64,000 nucleotides of DNA from assembly GCA_017539045.1 (NCBI GenBank), contig JAFYHS010000005.1:1-64000 (forward strand), in the 5' to 3' direction. The stretch comes from Bacteroidales bacterium. Its GTDB lineage: Bacteria > Bacteroidota > Bacteroidia > Bacteroidales > F082. The translations under genes and the position numbers were made by a program. Below the pieces are notes generated by a model. The model was not told the origin of the DNA, did no database searches, and was given only the letters and a program-made list of their open reading frames with translations. Shown here piece by piece: positions 26,035 through 32,669 of this stretch. The first letter of the stretch is position 1; the number at the start of each line of letters is the position of its first letter.

Positions 26035-26042
26035 CAAAGATA
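26035..26042 (-). promoter_or_regulatory. TATCTTTG -7 box for rpsA
   Basis: Minus-strand TATCTTTG fits TAnnTTTG. It lies 129 bases upstream of the rpsA start codon, so the transcript would carry an unusually long leader. Confidence 0.5.
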
Positions 26043-26076
26043 GGAATTATTTTTATACGAAATGCTTTCTAACGAA

Positions 26077-27444
26077 TTATTTTTCAATCCCTTTCACAAA
26101 CCCCACGATCATCTCCAACACCTCGGGCGAAATGGTCTCCTCGATTTCGAAGTATTCGTTGGGCGAACCCGTCTCGCAATGCTGGAAGAGATGGTTCAAG
26201 TCGGGCAACTCACGCAGGGTGAGGTTGGTCTTGCCGTGTTCGGCGATGATCTTCTCATAGCCAGGGAGATTCTGCGAGGCAATCACTTGCAGGTCCTTGG
26301 AGCCGTTCAACAACAAGGCCGGACAATTGGTCTTCACGATGGCATCGGTGGGGTCGTATCTTAGGAAATAATACATCCACGGTGATGCCATCTGCCCCAC
26401 CGTCTGCTCGGTCAGTTCCTCGTTGTAGCCCCAGCCTTTCACCAATTGGCGCAAGAGGCTGTCGGCCTCTTCCCTACTGTTTGACGTTTCAATGATGTCG
26501 AACATCTGTGCATTGGCATTGCCATTAAACTGTACCATCTCTTCCGTCATGCCCGAAGCCCTTAAGATGGCGGCTTGCTGTTCTTTGAGCACCTCTATGC
26601 CGTTCACCGAAGGACCGGCCAAAGAGATCAGGAAAGCCACCTCGGGACGACGCGACGACACCATGAAGTTGATGACGCCGCCCTCGCTATGGCCCATAAT
26701 ACCAACCTTGGAGGCATTGATTTCTTTGCGATTACAGAGATAGTCGAAAGCCGCCTCGGCATCGTAGGAGAAATCCATGGAGGTGGCGTTCTTCACTTCG
26801 CCATCAGAGCCACCAACGCCGCGGTCGTCGTAGCGCAACACGGCAATGCCATGACGTGCGCAATAATCCGCGATGACCCAGAAGGGACGGTGGTTCATCA
26901 GCTCCTCGTCTCGGTCCTGCTGTCCACTGCCCGAGACGAGCACCATGGCCGGAAAAGGTCCCTCGCCTTCAGGGATGGTCAATGTGCCCGCCAATTTGTT
27001 GCCTTCTTTTTCATTGACGAAAGTCACCTCCTCAATTTGATATTTGAACGGAGGTTGTGGGTCTTGAGGACGAGTCTTTTTCTGTTCTTTCTTCTCTGCC
27101 TTGGCAAGGTTGAGCGTGAAGGTCATGCCGTGTTGGGTGAATTCACCTTCGATGACGTCGCCTTTCAGCGTTCCTGAATAGCTGGCACCCATCGCCGACA
27201 TCGTCAATTGCAGATGTCCGTCATGGAAGGTCGTTTCATCAACAGGAATATCGTACGCACCTTGAGCAGGCACGTCAAAAGTGGCACCATAGCCGTTTTC
27301 AACAGCCTTGATGGCGAAAGCCGTCTCCAGCTTTTGTACACCTAAGTCCATCTCGCCTTTCCAATAGCCCTCGATTTGTGCCATTGCAGTTGTAGCTGTT
27401 AGGATAGTAAACAATAAGATTATAAAACAATTTTTTGCTTTCAT
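26077..27444 (-). CDS. Secreted alpha/beta hydrolase
   Basis: 455 aa. A signal peptide (TILTATTAMAQ) is followed by an N-terminal beta-rich domain of about 110 residues (IEGYWKGEMDLGVQKLETAF), a Lys-rich linker, and an alpha/beta hydrolase domain with the oxyanion HGxx-like segment MVLVSGSGQQDRDEE, the nucleophile elbow GHSEGG, a late Asp (LLLNGSKDLQV) and a terminal His (LPDLNHLFQ). Bacteroidota encode many such exported esterase/peptidase-like proteins; the substrate is unknown. Confidence 0.85.
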   Translation of the reverse strand: MKAKNCFIILLFTILTATTAMAQIEGYWKGEMDLGVQKLETAFAIKAVENGYGATFDVPAQGAYDIPVDETTFHDGHLQLTMSAMGASYSGTLKGDVIEGEFTQHGMTFTLNLAKAEKKEQKKTRPQDPQPPFKYQIEEVTFVNEKEGNKLAGTLTIPEGEGPFPAMVLVSGSGQQDRDEELMNHRPFWVIADYCARHGIAVLRYDDRGVGGSDGEVKNATSMDFSYDAEAAFDYLCNRKEINASKVGIMGHSEGGVINFMVSSRRPEVAFLISLAGPSVNGIEVLKEQQAAILRASGMTEEMVQFNGNANAQMFDIIETSNSREEADSLLRQLVKGWGYNEELTEQTVGQMASPWMYYFLRYDPTDAIVKTNCPALLLNGSKDLQVIASQNLPGYEKIIAEHGKTNLTLRELPDLNHLFQHCETGSPNEYFEIEETISPEVLEMIVGFVKGIEK

Positions 27445-27462
27445 TACTTTTAGAATTATGAT

Positions 27463-27654
27463 TTAGATGATTATATCGTCATCACGCGTGTAAAGCAGCT
27501 TGGCGATGAAACCTATCGGGAAAACGATCAGGAAAGTCACGGCAAACCAAAACCAGAATGATTTGCCGCGTTTTCTGGCGATCATCCCGCCAACAACGGC
27601 TTGTAGAACATACAAGAATACCGACAGAATAATGATCCAAGTTTCTATGTCCAT
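27463..27654 (-). CDS. Small two-helix membrane protein
   Basis: 63 aa with two hydrophobic helices (WIIILSVFLYVLQAVVGGMI and FWFWFAVTFLIVFPIGFIA) around a basic turn ARKRGKS. It ends in an acidic DDDIII. It resembles small phage-shock/PLDc_N-like membrane proteins only in layout. It lies in the cluster that runs from the SPFH gene, and its function is unknown. Confidence 0.65.
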   Translation of the reverse strand: MDIETWIIILSVFLYVLQAVVGGMIARKRGKSFWFWFAVTFLIVFPIGFIAKLLYTRDDDIII

Positions 27655-27672
27655 AATGATGCTTATTGTTGG

Positions 27673-27846
27673 TTATTTCTTTTTACGTCCACTCTTCTTC
27701 AAAGCCTCGGCGATAATCCATTGCAGCTGTCCGTTGACGGAGCGGAACTCGTCGGCAGCCCATTTCTCCACCGCTTCCATGGTCTCCGCATCGACGCGGA
27801 GCAGGAAGGTCTTGTTGTTGGTGCTATTATCTTTCTCTTTTGCCAT
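27673..27846 (-). CDS. Arc-type ribbon-helix-helix protein (57 aa)
   Basis: A short gene of 57 codons from the ATG at 27846 to a TAA at 27673. The product runs MAKEKDNSTNNKTFLLRVDA and then ETMEAVEKWAADEFRSVNGQ, ending LQWIIAEALKKSGRKKK. This is the beta strand and two helices of an Arc/MetJ-type DNA-binding protein; FLLRVDAE would insert into the major groove. The start lies three bases after the stop of the membrane-protein gene upstream, and AGGAGG in the end of that gene could act as a ribosome site, rare in this phylum. It probably regulates its own cluster. Confidence 0.8.
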   Translation of the reverse strand: MAKEKDNSTNNKTFLLRVDAETMEAVEKWAADEFRSVNGQLQWIIAEALKKSGRKKK

Positions 27847-27849
27847 GGT

Positions 27850-28653
27850 TCACCTCCTCTTTGATTTCACTTTCGCGATCATCTCCAGCGTCTCTTCTTC
27901 CGTGGGGCAGTTGAAGTAATACAATCCACCATCGGAAGTGCGAAGTTCAAGCACTGGACCACCGTCTTCATGAATAAACATCATGCAGTTTTCGCCGTTC
28001 TTCAGGCGGAAATGCCCCATGTTCACCTTATTGGTTGACATGCCGTTGGTACGCATGGATATTTTCGGCCAGTGTTCCCAAATGCTGTCCGAGGTGATGT
28101 CGGCAACGGGAATCGTCGCGTGGTATCCCCCACCATTCACCTTGATGCATTCGCTTGAAATGTCATACTTGGGACCTTTGTTGCCCCAGAGAACCAGAGC
28201 CAAAAACAAGCCCATGCATAATATGGGCAGGATGACGACAGTCCATAATGTAATTTTGGTCTTCTTTTCCTCCGTTAGCCCTTTCTTTTCTTGGCGTTCG
28301 GCGAATTCAACACCATCAAGTTCTCCTCTTCTACGCCCGAAGCCATTGTATTTCCACATGGCGATAAACAAGGGGATCATCATGGCTAAAACCAGTGCAA
28401 TCATTACATTTGCAGTCATCATCTCGTCAATGACTTTGGTCATGGAGAGCGTGGCTGTGACAATCAACAGGAAACCCGTCACGCCAAAGGTGATGGCCAC
28501 AGCTTTTTTCAGGCCGTCGATGTCGACCAAGGCTTTTCGCTCAGGAGACAAGCCTCCGTATGGATTAATCAAGTCCGGATATCGGTAGCAAAGCAAGCCT
28601 GACACGATCAGGAGCAAGCCTAATCCAATATTCATATAGTCTATGAATTCCAT
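27850..28653 (-). CDS. Four-helix membrane protein with a C-terminal PH-like domain
   Basis: 267 aa. Two N-terminal transmembrane helices flank a DUF3784-like segment (MNIGLGLLLIVSGLLCYRYP, then VAITFGVTGFLLIVTATLS); two more lie at about 80-98 and 133-152. The last 105 residues have no helix and read like a bacterial PH/YdbT-type beta domain (YDISSECIKVNGGGYHATIPV, FNCPTEEETLEMI). The stop codon is three bases before the Arc-type gene, so the pair is coupled. Function unknown. Confidence 0.7.
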   Translation of the reverse strand: MEFIDYMNIGLGLLLIVSGLLCYRYPDLINPYGGLSPERKALVDIDGLKKAVAITFGVTGFLLIVTATLSMTKVIDEMMTANVMIALVLAMMIPLFIAMWKYNGFGRRRGELDGVEFAERQEKKGLTEEKKTKITLWTVVILPILCMGLFLALVLWGNKGPKYDISSECIKVNGGGYHATIPVADITSDSIWEHWPKISMRTNGMSTNKVNMGHFRLKNGENCMMFIHEDGGPVLELRTSDGGLYYFNCPTEEETLEMIAKVKSKRR

Positions 28654-28679
28654 AATTCTATCTGTTATTTATCCCATAC

Positions 28680-29084
28680 TTAGGGTAAAAGAGCGACATA
28701 CCAAAAATAGGCTGCAATAGCCAATAAGGACAATGAGAGTAGTAGCACGATAGCCAAACTGGCTCTGTACCTTTGTTTCAGCACCATTTTCCAAAACAGC
28801 AGCATCATCACGACTGACATTACCATGATAATCGAAAAGACGATTGCTTTCTGATATGCTTGCCATTGAGGAATGCTTAACGCCACTGCCATCATGAGCA
28901 ACATAATGCCCAAGAGCAAAAACACGACAAAACCCCAACGTTGCTTTTCAGGAATCGTAAGTTCCCTGTTACCAATCTTATACGCCATTCCTTTATACAC
29001 GATGTCGGGGCGGAATTTTCCAAGAACCGCCATTGCGATGGAGGCGATGCCTGCAATTAATAATATGATTGAAATGGTATTCAT
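28680..29084 (-). CDS. Small DUF3784-like membrane protein
   Basis: 134 aa with four predicted transmembrane helices (IILLIAGIASIAMAVLG; VVFLLLGIMLLMMAVALS; IVFSIIMVMSVVMMLLFW; LAIVLLLSLSLLAIAAYF). The N-terminal FRPDIVYKGMAYKIG segment is similar in plan to the larger protein at 27850, so the two may be distant paralogues. It is located between that gene and the SPFH gene, on the same strand. Confidence 0.65.
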   Translation of the reverse strand: MNTISIILLIAGIASIAMAVLGKFRPDIVYKGMAYKIGNRELTIPEKQRWGFVVFLLLGIMLLMMAVALSIPQWQAYQKAIVFSIIMVMSVVMMLLFWKMVLKQRYRASLAIVLLLSLSLLAIAAYFWYVALLP

Positions 29085-29109
29085 TTAATTCTGTTTTTGT
29101 TTATGTTCT

Positions 29110-29270
29110 ATTTCCTTCACCCTTATCTGTCATTCCGGACTTGATCCGGAAATCGAAGATTAGCTACGCTGAATCGAGGATTTCAACGGAGTCAATCTCC
29201 TTTGCGCTTAGGTGTCATCTCCGTGCGAAGGAGATGGCGGATCCTTGTCCGCCATGACGGTTAGGGGGTG
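29110..29270. repeat. Intergenic cluster of short palindromes
   Basis: The 203-base gap between the SPFH and membrane-protein genes holds several hairpin-forming units: TCATTCCGGACTTGATCCGG (stem CCGGA/TCCGG), ATCTCC...GGAGAT, and GGCGGATCCTTGTCCGCC (stem GGCGGA/TCCGCC). The first is a common intergenic repeat type across bacteria. The set may act as a transcription attenuator within the cluster or be purely a repeat element. Confidence 0.6.
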
Positions 29271-29287
29271 GGGGCTTGACCTACGGC

Positions 29288-30229
29288 TTAGTATAGACTG
29301 CCCGTATTGACTACCGGTTGGGCCGACTCGTCGGCGCAGAGCACCACCATCAGGTTGCTTACCATGGAAGCCTTGCGTTCCTCGTCGAGTTCGACGACAC
29401 CTTCGTCCTTCAATTTGTCCAAGGCCATCTTGACCATCGAAACGGCGCCTTCCACGATCTTCTCACGAGCCGAAATGATGGCGGCTGCCTGCTGACGGCG
29501 CAACATCACGGCGGCAATCTCAGGGGAATAAGCTAAGTAGTTGATGCGTGCCTCAAGCACTTCCAGACCCGACATGCTCAGACGCTCGTTAAGTTTGGAC
29601 AGCAACACCTCATTAATCTCGGCACCGCCCGAACGCAGGGTCAACTCATCGGCTTCGGCCTCGTTCTCGTCGTAGGCATACATGCCTGCCACCTCGCGCA
29701 ATGCGGCGTCGCTCTGCACCTTGATGAAGCTCTCAAAAGCCTTCATGCGGCTAGAAACCGCCACGGGAGCCGTACCCGAGTTACCGCCGGCCATCGTCTG
29801 CGAGTCGATCTCGAACATGGCTTTGTAGGTATCCTTCAAACGCCACACCAAAATCTGTCCGATCATGATGGGGTTACCCGTCTTGTCGTTCACCTTGATG
29901 TTGTCAGGGTTGAGGTTGCGGGCACGCAGCGAGACCTTCTTGGAGGTCATGAAGGGGTTGACCCAGTGGAAGCCCGTCTTGGTAAAGGTGCCTTTATACT
30001 TTCCGAAGAACAACATGACCATGGCCTCATTGGGTTCCAACTTACGGAAGCCGATGGGCAGGATGCAGGCCAGCAAAATGCCAATGACAAAAAGCAGTGG
30101 CGAAGCAAATACACCTTGCACAAATGCAATTAAGCTCCAAATGCTCAGGGCAATGATAGCTAATTCAACGAACAACGCGACGAAACCGTTCATCGCAAAA
30201 CCTTTAAATTCAAATTCTTTGTTTTCCAT
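29288..30229 (-). CDS. SPFH/Band 7 membrane protein
   Basis: 313 aa. Two N-terminal transmembrane helices (about 13-35, 41-59) precede an SPFH (stomatin/prohibitin/flotillin) domain (LEPNEAMVMLFFGKYKGTF, FHWVNPFMT, LEVLEARINYLAYSPEIAAV) and a coiled-coil stretch. Such proteins form membrane-microdomain scaffolds. In related Bacteroidales an SPFH gene and an Arc-type small protein are often close, as they are here. A TATTTTTG box lies 44 bases upstream. Confidence 0.9.
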   Translation of the reverse strand: MENKEFEFKGFAMNGFVALFVELAIIALSIWSLIAFVQGVFASPLLFVIGILLACILPIGFRKLEPNEAMVMLFFGKYKGTFTKTGFHWVNPFMTSKKVSLRARNLNPDNIKVNDKTGNPIMIGQILVWRLKDTYKAMFEIDSQTMAGGNSGTAPVAVSSRMKAFESFIKVQSDAALREVAGMYAYDENEAEADELTLRSGGAEINEVLLSKLNERLSMSGLEVLEARINYLAYSPEIAAVMLRRQQAAAIISAREKIVEGAVSMVKMALDKLKDEGVVELDEERKASMVSNLMVVLCADESAQPVVNTGSLY

Positions 30230-30272
30230 AGTTTTATTTTTATGATATTATTTTGATATCGTTTTGATGTTG

Positions 30273-30280
30273 CAAAAATA
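30273..30280 (-). promoter_or_regulatory. TATTTTTG -7 box for the SPFH cluster
   Basis: Minus-strand TATTTTTG, 44 bases upstream of the ATG at 30229. It diverges from the M48 gene promoter at 30345. Confidence 0.5.
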
Positions 30281-30318
30281 CATTAATTTTGGAACATGCA
30301 AGAAAAAAATGCACTTTT

Positions 30319-30352
30319 TTTGAAAAAAATTTCTTTTTATGCATTATTTTTG
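30319..30352 (+). promoter_or_regulatory. TTTG / TATTTTTG promoter of the M48 protease gene
   Basis: TTTG at 30319-30322 and TATTTTTG at 30345-30352 are 22 bases apart, close to the Bacteroidota consensus spacing of 19-21. The box ends 39 bases before the ATG at 30392. Confidence 0.55.
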
Positions 30353-30391
30353 CAGTGATATTATTGGAATCAATCATTAAACCTATTCAAT

Positions 30392-31342
30392 ATGAAGAAA
30401 TTAGCATTGTTTTGTGCAGTTATCCTTGCCATGGCAAGCTGCACTTCCATGAAAGTCGTTGACCCGAATGCAGCCGTGAATGCCGGCGCAGCCGCAGTCC
30501 AGGCACTTACCATCAGCGATGCGCAGGTTGCCCAGCTGTGTGCCCAATACATGACCGAAAGCGACGGTCAGAACACCGTGCTGCCTGCAAGCAACGACTA
30601 CTCCCAGCGCCTCGACCGCATCATGGCTCGTTTCCACAACATCAAGGACCTGAACCTGAACTACAAGGTGTATCAGTCGAACACGGTCAACGCCTTCGCC
30701 AGTGGCGACGGTAGCGTGCGTGTCTACACTGGACTGATGGATGCCATGAACGACGATGAGGTCTTTGCCGTCATCGGCCATGAGCTGGGTCACCTTATTA
30801 ATAAAGACGTGCGCGACGCCTACCGTGCCGCCTATCTCGTGGTGGCTGCCCGCTATGGCATCGCTGCCGTCAACACCACCGCTGGAGCCCTCTCAACTGG
30901 CTTCCTTGGAGACCTCGGACAACAGTTGGCCCAAAACGCCTACTCGCGCCGTCAGGAGACCCAAGCCGACGAGACCGCATTCCAGTTCTGCATCGCCAAC
31001 GGCGTGGATCCTTATGCCATGTACCACGCACTGAACGTGCTCATCAGACTGAGTGGAGAAAACACCCAGCAAGGCAAGTTGGCCGAGCTGCTCTCCACCC
31101 ACCCCAACACCGCCAAACGAGCCGCCCACATCAAGGAGATGTGCGAGACGGCAGGTTACAAGATGACGACTACGGGAACGACAGGTACCAAGCCTGCAGG
31201 CAACACATCTTCGGGTACCACCACCAAGCCCAAGACCGTCTCTCCGAAAACCAATGGCGGCACCAACAACACGGGCAACACCAATACCGGCACCAATACC
31301 GGCAATGCAAAACCCAAGACGGTCACTCCTAAGAAAGGATAA
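30392..31342 (+). CDS. M48-family metalloprotease lipoprotein
   Basis: 316 aa. A lipoprotein signal ends ILAMASC. The zinc site is HELGH (His130, Glu131, His134), and the third ligand is in a QETQADETAFQFC segment, as in BepA/LoiP-type peptidases. These work in the periplasm on outer-membrane assembly and quality control. The last 60 residues form a low-complexity Thr/Gly/Asn/Lys-rich tail (GTTGTKPAGNTSSG and repeats) that may bind the cell wall or vary in length between strains. Confidence 0.92.
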   Translation: MKKLALFCAVILAMASCTSMKVVDPNAAVNAGAAAVQALTISDAQVAQLCAQYMTESDGQNTVLPASNDYSQRLDRIMARFHNIKDLNLNYKVYQSNTVNAFASGDGSVRVYTGLMDAMNDDEVFAVIGHELGHLINKDVRDAYRAAYLVVAARYGIAAVNTTAGALSTGFLGDLGQQLAQNAYSRRQETQADETAFQFCIANGVDPYAMYHALNVLIRLSGENTQQGKLAELLSTHPNTAKRAAHIKEMCETAGYKMTTTGTTGTKPAGNTSSGTTTKPKTVSPKTNGGTNNTGNTNTGTNTGNAKPKTVTPKKG

Positions 31343-31362
31343 ACCGTGACAACAACAAATCA

Positions 31363-31393
31363 AAAAGCGCGAGAGTCTCACTCCCGCGCTTTT
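31363..31393. terminator. Bidirectional terminator between M48 gene and murD
   Basis: A 13-bp stem (AAAAGCGCGAGAG with CTCCCGCGCTTTT, one mismatch) and a five-base loop, followed by TTTTTT on the plus strand, with A-rich sequence on the other side. Confidence 0.85.
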
Positions 31394-31394
31394 T

Positions 31395-32669
31395 TCATTT
31401 TCCAAATGCCGCAGCCAGCCGCTTGAACTTGGCACCGCGTTCCTCAAAGTTCTTGTATTGGTCGTAGCTTGACGCCGCAGGCGACAGCAGGCAGACATCG
31501 CCTGGCCTGGCATGAGCGGTGAGATAGGCGAAGGCTTCTTCCATGTTGGCATACGTGATCATGGACGGCCCTTCGACGAGCTCAGGGACCTTCGCTATTA
31601 ATTCCATCATCCTCTCTCCTGCTTTCCCTGTAAACAAAAGGTGCGGAACAGGATGCGCCTGAAGGAAATCAGCCAAAGGCTGGTAGTCGATGCCACGGTC
31701 GAAGCCACCAAGCAGCAGGAAATCGACACGCCCCAAGGCCTTACAAGCCTGGATGGCCGCCTGCGGAATGGTGGAGATGCTGTCGTTGACAAACGTCACG
31801 CCACCAAAGATGCCCACAGGTTCCAAACGGTGCTCCAAGGGCGAAAACGTATACAGATAGGGTATCAGCTGCTCGGGATCAACGCCATCATAGGCATGGC
31901 AAGCCAGCAAAGCCGCCTTTACATTCAGCATGTTATGCTCGCCTTTCAAAGGGAGTTGGGCTTTATCAATAAGATTGTCAATTTCAAATGGGGAGAAAAC
32001 AATATGATTGACAAGCAGTTTCCTAGCATCGTCCAGCAAATCCTCGTGAACGACCGCGATATCCTCCCCACCCATATGACGCATGATGCGTAGCTTGGCC
32101 TCTTTATAGCGCAGCATCGACCCGAAATGGTCGAGATGCTCCTCAAACACGTTGAGTAGCACACCCACACGAGGGGTATTGTGCACATACTCCAGCTGAT
32201 GTGCCGAGAGTTCGTACACCACGACGCTCTCCGGTTTGATGTCCTCCATAATGTCGAAACATGGGATGCCGATGTTGCCCGTCAGGATGGCGTCGCGGCC
32301 CGAGGATTTCAGCAGATGATAGATCAGGCTGGTCGTGGTGCTCTTGCCTTTCGTCCCCGTTATGCCTATGGTTTGATTGTGGAACTGGCCAAGGAAGAGG
32401 TCGGTTTGCGATGTGATTTCCACCCCCTTCGTATCGAAGTCCTTCAAAGAGATGCCCGGCGTCTTGATGACGATGTCGTAGTCGTACATGGCCTCAAGAT
32501 AGCCTGTGCCAAAATACTGCACAGCCTCCATCTCGTTTTTGTCGGCCACCGCAACGACGGCCTCGGGCAGGTACTTCTGCAAGAAACGCAACGTCGACTT
32601 GCCCTCGCGGCCGAAGCCGAGGATCAAGATGCGCTTACCGCGTAATCGATTCAGTATCAAGTCAAACAT
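31395..32669 (-). CDS. murD: UDP-MurNAc-L-alanine:glutamate ligase (MurD type)
   Basis: 424 aa. Mur-ligase motifs: an N-terminal Rossmann-like domain (RILILGFGREGKSTLRFL), the ATP loop GITGTKGKSTTTSLIYH, the central NVFEEHLDHFGS segment, and the C-terminal LLGGFDRGIDY. It adds glutamate to UDP-MurNAc-L-Ala in the cytoplasm. The first eight bases overlap the end of an epimerase gene that looks like murL, so this may be a MurD2-type enzyme that takes L-glutamate. A palindromic element is inserted in frame (encoding PELVEGP). The choice between MurD and MurD2 cannot be made by eye. Confidence 0.9.
   Translation of the reverse strand: MFDLILNRLRGKRILILGFGREGKSTLRFLQKYLPEAVVAVADKNEMEAVQYFGTGYLEAMYDYDIVIKTPGISLKDFDTKGVEITSQTDLFLGQFHNQTIGITGTKGKSTTTSLIYHLLKSSGRDAILTGNIGIPCFDIMEDIKPESVVVYELSAHQLEYVHNTPRVGVLLNVFEEHLDHFGSMLRYKEAKLRIMRHMGGEDIAVVHEDLLDDARKLLVNHIVFSPFEIDNLIDKAQLPLKGEHNMLNVKAALLACHAYDGVDPEQLIPYLYTFSPLEHRLEPVGIFGGVTFVNDSISTIPQAAIQACKALGRVDFLLLGGFDRGIDYQPLADFLQAHPVPHLLFTGKAGERMMELIAKVPELVEGPSMITYANMEEAFAYLTAHARPGDVCLLSPAASSYDQYKNFEERGAKFKRLAAAFGK
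31569..31590. repeat. In-frame palindromic element in murD
   Basis: CCCTTCGACGAGCTCAGGG plus ACC is a copy of the widespread 'CCTTCGACAGGCTCAGGGAC' type of element. It is translated in frame as VPELVEGP within MurD, between a helix ending ELIAK and the strand SMITYANM. Confidence 0.75.
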
